Position numbers and translations under genes: made by a program. 64,000 nucleotides of DNA from Chelydra serpentina (taxonomy: Eukaryota; Chordata; Testudines; Chelydridae). Below are positions 57,479 through 64,000 of this stretch, piece by piece. The stretch spans positions 16,043,501 to 16,107,500 of the forward strand of contig JBAIAC010000027.1 of the NCBI GenBank assembly GCA_037349315.1, read 5' to 3'. How positions within the stretch are numbered: the first letter of the stretch is position 1; each line of letters begins with the position of its first letter. The notes beneath the pieces were generated by a model that was not told the DNA's origin, made no database searches, and saw only the letters and a list, made by a program, of their open reading frames with translations.

Positions 57479-58504
57479 TACTGGCTCATGGCCGGAGTGC
57501 ATGGGATAGAATAGTTTGTCCATAGAAACCTTGGATCAAACATCTTCACTCCGTTCAGGAAAAGTTCCTTCAGCTTCAGCGTATGGGTACTCTGCAGCCT
57601 TCCTTCCTTCCACTTTGATGTAGAATTTGTAAAGTAAAAGCGCACTTCAAAGAAAAAGCACATTTTGGAGTAACTCACGCGTCACCTACAGTTACATATG
57701 CACATATTGTAGCATGTTAGAGTAAACAGAAAAGTATTTTTTTATTCAGAGAGTGAACGGGAGAAGATTTCTGAAGTATGAGAATGGAGAAGGCCCAGTG
57801 CTTGTATTATCTGCTCCCAGTAAAACCGAGTGACTATAACTGGAAGGGACAGCTTGAAAAATTTTGCTGAGCTTATGCTGGTGCCACCAGTAGCATCCAT
57901 TTTTCACTGGAAGTAAAAGTAGTGAAGAAGAATCTTGGTGGACTGTGTAAGAGTAAAAATGGCCCACGCTTGAAACCTGCCATGTTTCACTTTGCTTTTA
58001 AAGCCACTACCCATGGAGAAAAACCTGCAGCAACTAACTCATTACTGAACTTTAGGTTTTAAAACAAATATAGAGAGATTCAAAGAGCAGTTAAAAGATT
58101 CCAATGGCAGAGCACCCTTATGAGAGGTGAAAGCCTCTACTGTTCTTTTTGGTTTGATCGACTGATCTTACCCTACTTTGTCTTAAATATGTACAATGCA
58201 TTGTTCTGGTTTAGTACAGAAACCGCAATGGCTCCCTTGGAGTAGCTTTCGAAGAGGTGGTATGAGAAGCTGAGGCGCACTGGCTGTGATGCATAACTTG
58301 TATGTTTCTCAAAGATGGAATCTTTCCAAGAAATTATTCATAGCATATTCTTTGCTACTGGTGGCCCAGGAGCTCCTTCTGGTGAACATTGGGAAACCCT
58401 GATTCCCAGCATCAAGGGATGATTGTGGGGGGGGGAGGTTGGGTTTAGTGATTAACCCAATTTATCTCATATAGCAATAACTGCATTACTCCTGCTGAAT
58501 GTGG

Positions 58505-58535
58505 AATAAATAGCAGACCTCTGTGTTGAAATAAA
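58505..58535 (+). promoter_or_regulatory. two possible proximal poly(A) signals
   Basis: AATAAA at 58505-58510 and at 58530-58535, both with T-rich sequence soon after. They could give a 3' UTR of about 1.1 kb. Confidence 0.45.
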
Positions 58536-60331
58536 TTGGCTTTAATCTTGCCCAAATTTGCTAGTTATTCCATTTCCAAAGAAGACTGCAAAGAGCTTAA
58601 AGGGTTGTGGGGCTACATTTTGTGTGCGCTAATTGCCTGGTTGGTTTTGTTGAATGTAAAATCTGCAAAACTTCTATTGTGCTTATAGTTTCATTCTGGA
58701 AAAAAAAAATCTGAAGAAAGCCTAGCCCGATGCATCTGTAGTAGAGACTGGAAAGCTGATCAAAATGGCATAAGGACAATGACTGTGTTGTGTTGTGTTC
58801 ACTGGCCTTATTTGTCCAAAAAGGCCACTGGATAGCACTGTCATGTGTATAGGAGCTTTGCATTTGGGAATAGTCTGTGTAATGGTGCTCTTCCAGCCAC
58901 CTGGTACTGGGAGTATCCTAAAGGCAGTGCTATCTCCCTCTGGGAGGGAAATGTGCAATGTACTTTAGTGCCCCCGTTTTTTGGATGGTCATTGGTGCTG
59001 CAGCTTGGAAGTAGCTGGTTGGCTCCTGTTCCATTGGAGAATGCAAGTCCAGTACTGTTGTGGGAGAGAAGTTTAAATTGGAAAGAGTACTCTGAATGAA
59101 GGGGTTAAAAACTGAAGACCCTCATTGGCACCAGAAGTTGCACTCACTGTCTTCAGGGGCTGAAAAGCAAATCCTAGAGTATAGGAAGAACTTGGAAAGA
59201 GGCAGAGAAATGCATACTCTGAAAACTCGCCGGCAGTATAACTTAATGAAAGTTAGTGCCCTCTTCCTTTCCAGGGTGAGACACTGTACTTGTGTCATAC
59301 CTTTAACACAAAGGAATTTTCACTTTTATGCTTTGGTTCCTTCTTAATGATGCCTTTAAGCTTGTAAGCTGACTGCAGGAGAGGCTAGGAGCTTCACTTA
59401 TAAACCAAATGCATGTCTCCTTCTGACAGTGTGAACACCTACTGGAGAATCTGGGGTGGGGGCGGGGTTATTACACCAAAACTATTGTCATCTTCTGAAG
59501 TCCACTTTAATGAACAGTGTGTATTGTATCAAAGGATCAGATGAGCATTTTTAAACTGCTGCTCTGGAACAGTGTGGATTTCCTACCCACTGTCTCGAAA
59601 TGAGTCCCTGGCTAATCGGTCAAGATACGCGATCGGTTGATTGTGCCATATGTAAGGCATGTGATGCGCTGTTGAGATCTGCCTAAGTTTATTTACAGAA
59701 GGTTTTTTCCTCCTTTTACATCAGGGTTACAGACTGTACAGAGATCCTTCACTGATCCTATCATGGCGTTTTCCCATTCTCATTCTTTTTCTGTTGCACT
59801 GTATTTTTACTTTTTATATAACAATATGCATAAAGGCTGTAAGAATGACACAGGAGTGGCCAAAGTTACTATCTAGGCGTACCATACCCTTACCAGCAGG
59901 TCTGCCAGTCAGCCATCTTGCTCTCAAAGGGCTGCAAGTGGCATTAGCTGCTAAATATTCTTTCCACCCACTAGATGGAACTGAAGGACTGTCACCTGGC
60001 TTGACACTGAGTCTTTCACTGCCTTACAACTTGCTCGTTCATTGTGGGTTTTTAGGGGGCAAGAAATACTGATTTTTTTTTTCTATCATGTAAAAAGCGG
60101 GGAAGCAGGAGTAACAAAATGAATTTAGTATTTATGACCAATAGCTCTTTGAAATCCTGCAGCAGTTCCAAGTGGATGCAGATGATACTATGGAATAGTA
60201 CAAAGCTGGCTGGAAAACAGGTATGCTGAAGAAAAACATGTGCCTAATTAAAAAATGATTGTGTCCTGAATCACATATAATGTATTTAAAACAAATCACA
60301 TTGTTCCTAATGATACATGTGACTTGCTTTC

Positions 60332-60337
60332 ATTAAA
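60332..60337 (+). promoter_or_regulatory. possible distal poly(A) signal ATTAAA
   Basis: ATTAAA followed within 20-35 bases by GGTTTTTAATTTTTTTTTTC, a U-rich downstream element. A reasonable end for the long form. Another ATTAAA lies near 60577. Confidence 0.4.
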
Positions 60338-60539
60338 CACTTTAAGAGGTTTTTAATTTTTTTTTTCTTACGGGTTTACTACTTTGCAATTTTTATCGTT
60401 TTTGATTGTTTGAAATAGATCAGACCTTTAAGATTTATTCCAGTTCAGCTCAACATGTAACAAGAAAGTTATAGATGTGGGTAAAATATGCAAATGAAGA
60501 TAAATATATTGTAAAAATTCTATAAAAAATACAACAGTG

Positions 60540-62100
60540 TCTGTAGTTTTCTGTTTTTTTCTTTCCCTCACTGAAGATTAAATATTGAATTTGCAGCAAG
60601 AGCTAGGGGTTAACTTTGAGTGTTAATCATTAGGGACAGGATGACTGTAAGTAAATCTGCTTGTCCTTAGTATTATATAGCTGATATCACACTCTGCCAC
60701 ACAAACATCACAGGAGGCTTGGCTTAGATTCCAATCCTGCAATTGGTTCCATGTGGACTGACCCCTGTGCCTAGATAGAGGCCCGTTGACTTCAGTGGGG
60801 ATCTGTCTGTGTGAATCCAGTTGTAGGGTTGGGCCACAATTTGGTTCAAGGTGGTGGTTCACACCTATAGAGTTCCTGTACTAGTGTGTCTTGGCTTCGT
60901 TGAGAGAGACTCCTGTGCCGTAGCCGCTCCCATACTGTAAATGGGAGGAGGTTGCTGGCAAGGGTGATTCTCCCCACTGGTCCATTAGAGCTGCAGTTGG
61001 TTGGCCTTCTAAGCATGCTACAAAGCCTATTTATTTACACAGGCTTTTTCCTGAGAGGCTGGTTGGTGGGAACGTGACGGTTTTCCCCTGGAGTGACAAG
61101 TTGGGAGTCTCCTCTGGCATTTGGCCAGTCCGGAAGCTGGTTTCCCCTCTCGTACAAGGCCAAAGAGATTTGTCATGAGTGTGGTTACTAAATACATATT
61201 GATAACCTGAACTGTAGGATGTACTATACTCAAGTGATCCTCTAAGGGCTAGGAGAATCTAGGATGGGGATATTGCTCTCACGTTGTTGTGAGCAGGATC
61301 AGGCTGTAAACTAGCTGGTTTCATGTATTGATTGTGGGATGCGCTACCTTTTCCACCCCTGCTTCTTTGAAGAGCAAAACTCGATGGCGTGCTTAAAGCA
61401 AAATAAGCAAATACCATTGACCTTTCCTGCCCCACCCATGCATCTGTACCTACATGCTCTTAGTCTGTTGCCACAACCCCTTATGGCTGATAGTATCTGA
61501 GCTCCTTCTGTCTAACCCTTTAAGAAACTAGATCCTTAGACTGACTTTAGAAGCGGTGTCCACAAAAATTTGCTCTGCTAAACCGGTCCAAATTTCTGTG
61601 GGTACATGCTTATTTTGGTTTTAAGTGATTTCTATAGATGTAGCTTATGTCTGTTCCTAATCAATTTAAGATAAACCAGAGTAAGCGTGTGCACTGATTT
61701 AACTAAATTAGTTTAAAATCACACTCTAAGTGAAAGTGGGACAACTCTGCATGCAGACAAACCCTTATAATATAGAAGCTGCCAGCGGAGAATTGCTAGC
61801 AAAATGAAGCAGTGCCACCCCCCCGCCCCCAGCCAGTTTTGCCTGTCTTCAATTTGCAAACATGGATTTTCTGGTTTCTAATGGAGCAGAAGCCAATAGG
61901 GCTGCCTTACATTTACTTGTATAAATTCATTAAACATTATTGAGGAAGTTAATGCAACAGTACACATGTCTGGAAACTTGTTGCTTGCTGCGAAAGTGAA
62001 AGAGTGATTGGGATCATTTTGAGGGGATGGTTGTAGGTTACACATTAGCTTAAAAAACATTGGCAGTGGAATGCTGCATTTAAAATTATGTTTAATGTAC
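60540..62100. other. intergenic sequence after ZZEF1
   Basis: No exon, RNA gene or clear repeat recognised. 60740-60830 has 'GTTGACTTCAGTGGGGATCT', wording frequent in degraded reptile repeats. In mammals the neighbour on the 3' side of ZZEF1 is ATP2A3, but none of its exons are visible here. Confidence 0.4.
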
Positions 62101-62107
62101 GTAGGGA

Positions 62108-62325
62108 GAGTGTGGTGTAGTGGTTAAAATCTAGGACTGAGAATTGGCTCTGGGTTTGTAGTCTAGGCTCTGCTGCTGACTGGGAGCAATCACGTTTTGT
62201 TGGCTCAATTTCTCCAGTGGTGAAATGGAGCAGTATTCATCTAATTCAAATGAATTGTGGTTGGCTTAATGTTTGAAGTGCTTTGAGCTTCTGGGTCACA
62301 GGTGCTGTATAAAGGCAATGTATTT
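62108..62325 (+). repeat. near full-length MIR SINE
   Basis: tRNA-like head (GTGGTGTAGTGGTTAAAATC; B-box-like GGTTTGTAGTCTAGG), core (GGCTCTGCTGCTGACTGGGA; TCAATTTCTCCAGTGGTGAA) and tail (GAAGTGCTTTGAGCTTCTGG) occur in MIR order. Confidence 0.8.
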
Positions 62326-62868
62326 TCCTTGGTGGTGAATAACAGCCTCTGTAGTCGGAATCAAATATAAAAACCCTTTGACATGTTTTGGGCAACTTGC
62401 ACAGAATTCTCATTGTAGGCCTTGAGCCTAAATCTGCTGTCTGTTATAACAGTATAAATTAGGAGTGACTCCATTTTAAATCACTGGAACTGCCCTGGTG
62501 TAACACCTGAGCACATCCACAACAGTCTAGCCCAGTGTTCTGATCCTATACTTTTGTTTCCCTTGTTTGTTATGAACAGCGTATTTCATGCAATCAGGAT
62601 TGTGCTGCTTTGTGACAAACTGAATTATCACAAGGGGCTGTTTTAAAAGTGACTGTCACAAGTGGCAGGTTGTGTCTTCATTGTATTGCAGTACTTGTCT
62701 GTCATCTGAACTCCTAAACAGCACAAATTTAGTTGTAGGCAAAAGTAAATAAAAACAAACACACGATGTGTTTCGGAAGAGGATGCTTTTCAAAGTTCCT
62801 CTGCTGACATCAGCCAGTCATTGAAAGTTCAGTCTCAGTTGGGAGGCTGATAACTGTGTCTAAGGCCT

Positions 62869-62980
62869 TGTCTACACTGCCACTTACAGCACTGAAACTT
62901 TCTTCGCTCGGGGTTTGAAAAAACAGCCCCACCTCCCCCGAGGGATGCAAGTTTTGTGCTGTAAAGTGGCAGTCTAGACA
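62869..62980. mobile_element. 112-bp TIR element (MITE)
   Basis: Ends TGTCTACACTGCCACTTACA and, inverted, TGTCTAGACTGCCACTTTAC, with GCTCGGGG pairing with CCCCCGAG further in. Almost the whole element can form one hairpin. Non-coding. Confidence 0.8.
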
Positions 62981-63350
62981 GTGCACCTGAAAAACTCTAG
63001 TGCTTGATTTCAGTGGTTGGTCTTGGTGAATAGAGATTTCCCTACTCCGTGCCCCGCTTAACCAAATCTGTGAGATGTTCTCCTGGTGCTGCTTTTCTCC
63101 CCTGCTCTTCCTCTGTCTCATGCCTCACTTCATTCCTCCTCCCTCCCCTGGTTTCTTGTTCCATTTCCCCATCGTACAGCCTGTCCTTCCATCAATGCTT
63201 CAGCATTTATTTTACATCTTCTGTGCAAGTAAGAGGAAAGACTTAACCTGTATTGTGTGCAACAAGAGCAGAAAGTGTTAGTAAACCGACGAAGGGCGAG
63301 ATTGCAGCTACTTGAAATAGTTGTCAATGGTCCCTTCCCTCTTCTCTTGT

Positions 63351-63598
63351 GGCCTATATCTACACTGGCAGTTTGTTGGCAAAACTGTTGTCGTTTGGGG
63401 ACACACACACCCACCCAGCCCCCTTTGTCGGCAGGAGAGCTTTCCTGCCAACATTGCCGCTCATGGGGGGGTCTAAGTTGTGTGTCGGCAGGAGAGCCCT
63501 CTCCTGCCAACAAACAGCAGCTTCACTGCACAGCTTTTAGCGGCCCGGCTACAGCAGCACAGCTGTGTCACGAAAAGCTGCGTACTGTAGCCATAGCC
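63351..63598. mobile_element. second TIR element (MITE-like)
   Basis: Left end GGCCTATATCTACACTGGCA and right end CTGTAGCCATAGCC are roughly inverted. The interior carries repeated GTCGGCAGGAGAGC...CCTGCCAACA hairpins. Related in style to the element at 62869. The open frame across it is not a gene. Confidence 0.65.
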
Positions 63599-64000
63599 TC
63601 AGACACCAAAATGTGGTTTGGCATTTCGCAGACGGGTCTAATGCTTATACAGTGGAACCCTTTTAAAGTGAAGCCACTTACCAGCAAACTAGCTTATTCT
63701 AAGCAGAGTTTCATTAGTAGCACTGCAGGAATAGATGGAGAGTTCAATCTACTTCCCTCTGAATACAGTTCACTATATTTGAATTCTTATAAGTACATAA
63801 CACTATATTCACAAACATACAGTGTTTTTTTGAGGTGTAATGCTTGGCCTCAAAACAAAAGGCTGATTTTTAAGCTGCAATAGACAAAATACCAAGGACC
63901 AGCTTGACATGGATTTCTTCTCTACGTATTTGTCTGGTGCCTAGTGTATTTTGGCTGAGAGTTAAACATGAGCTTGCATTGAATTTCATTGGGATCTGGG

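Larger units (their letters stand above)
57479..60360 (+). other. ZZEF1: ZZEF1 3' UTR (probable extent)
   Basis: Untranslated stretch after the TAA. No splice sites or large repeats were recognised across 2.8 kb, comparable to the long 3' UTR expected for this gene. Its end is inferred from the ATTAAA at 60332. The exact cleavage site is not visible. Confidence 0.6.

Noticed and set aside
63257..63883. 208-residue + strand open frame near the window end
   Set aside because: It runs across an inverted-repeat element and unique DNA. No motif, no splice context.
1..64000. Prokaryotic systems, CRISPR arrays, phage or an undescribed defence locus
   Set aside because: The sequence is a vertebrate gene with introns and reptile repeats. 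No regularly spaced repeats, operons or ribosome-binding sites occur.
60540..64000. First exon of the neighbouring gene (ATP2A3 expected from mammalian order)
   Set aside because: No calcium-ATPase-like coding sequence or CpG-rich promoter is visible before the window ends.

Overview
This is a vertebrate nuclear sequence, most likely from a turtle (probably a cryptodire). The evidence is a large GT-AG intron/exon gene plus interspersed repeats typical of turtles: CR1 LINEs with the ATTCTATG-type 3' tail, SINEs with a tRNA-like head and a CR1-derived tail (the 'tortoise Pol III/SINE' type), a second Cry-like SINE, several short inverted-repeat DNA transposons, and old MIR- and L2-like remnants. 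There are no operons, bacterial genes, CRISPR arrays or phage.

One protein-coding gene fills about 90% of the window: the 3' part of ZZEF1 (zinc finger ZZ-type and EF-hand domain-containing protein 1), on the + strand. I could trace 48 consecutive coding exons, from 114-162 (first, less certain) to 57404-57478 (stop codon TAA at 57476-57478). Every junction is GT-AG and every codon phase closes. The exons sum to 7,422 nt, or 2,473 residues plus stop. The mammalian protein is about 2,960 residues, so roughly the first 490 residues (EF-hand and DOC/APC10 domain) and the promoter lie upstream of the window. In order, the visible protein has a beta-rich segment following the DOC domain (residues ~50-205 of the fragment), a helical stretch, a first CUB-like module (~586-695), a disordered Ser/Pro-rich linker (~925-1060), two tandem ZZ zinc fingers (~1287-1331 and ~1336-1380), a second disordered linker (~1470-1605), a long helical region with an acidic insert (~1940-1975), a second CUB-like module (~2213-2318) and a helical C-terminus ending LWNV.

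Region by region: 1-4.3 kb, exons 1-4, with a fold-back SINE at 3.45 kb. 4.3-8 kb, an antisense CR1 with a broken reverse transcriptase, abutting a SINE. 8-24 kb, exons 6-22, with few large repeats. 24-29.5 kb, exons 23-28 including both ZZ fingers. 29.5-30.1 kb, a G-rich hAT-like transposon. 31.6 kb, a SINE. 34-34.8 kb, an LTR-like block. 35-41 kb, exons 32-36, with a second hAT-like element carrying a perfect 8-bp target duplication. 41-57.5 kb, exons 37-48, with two degraded sense CR1 copies and another SINE. 57.5-60.5 kb, the ZZEF1 3' UTR. 60.5-64 kb, intergenic DNA holding a MIR and two inverted-repeat elements.

I found no new biological system. The points most worth a second look concern transposons meeting splicing: a SINE fragment supplying the sequence just upstream of the exon 40 acceptor, two copies of one LINE 3' end bracketing exon 36, a SINE that folds back on itself, and intact transposon footprints.
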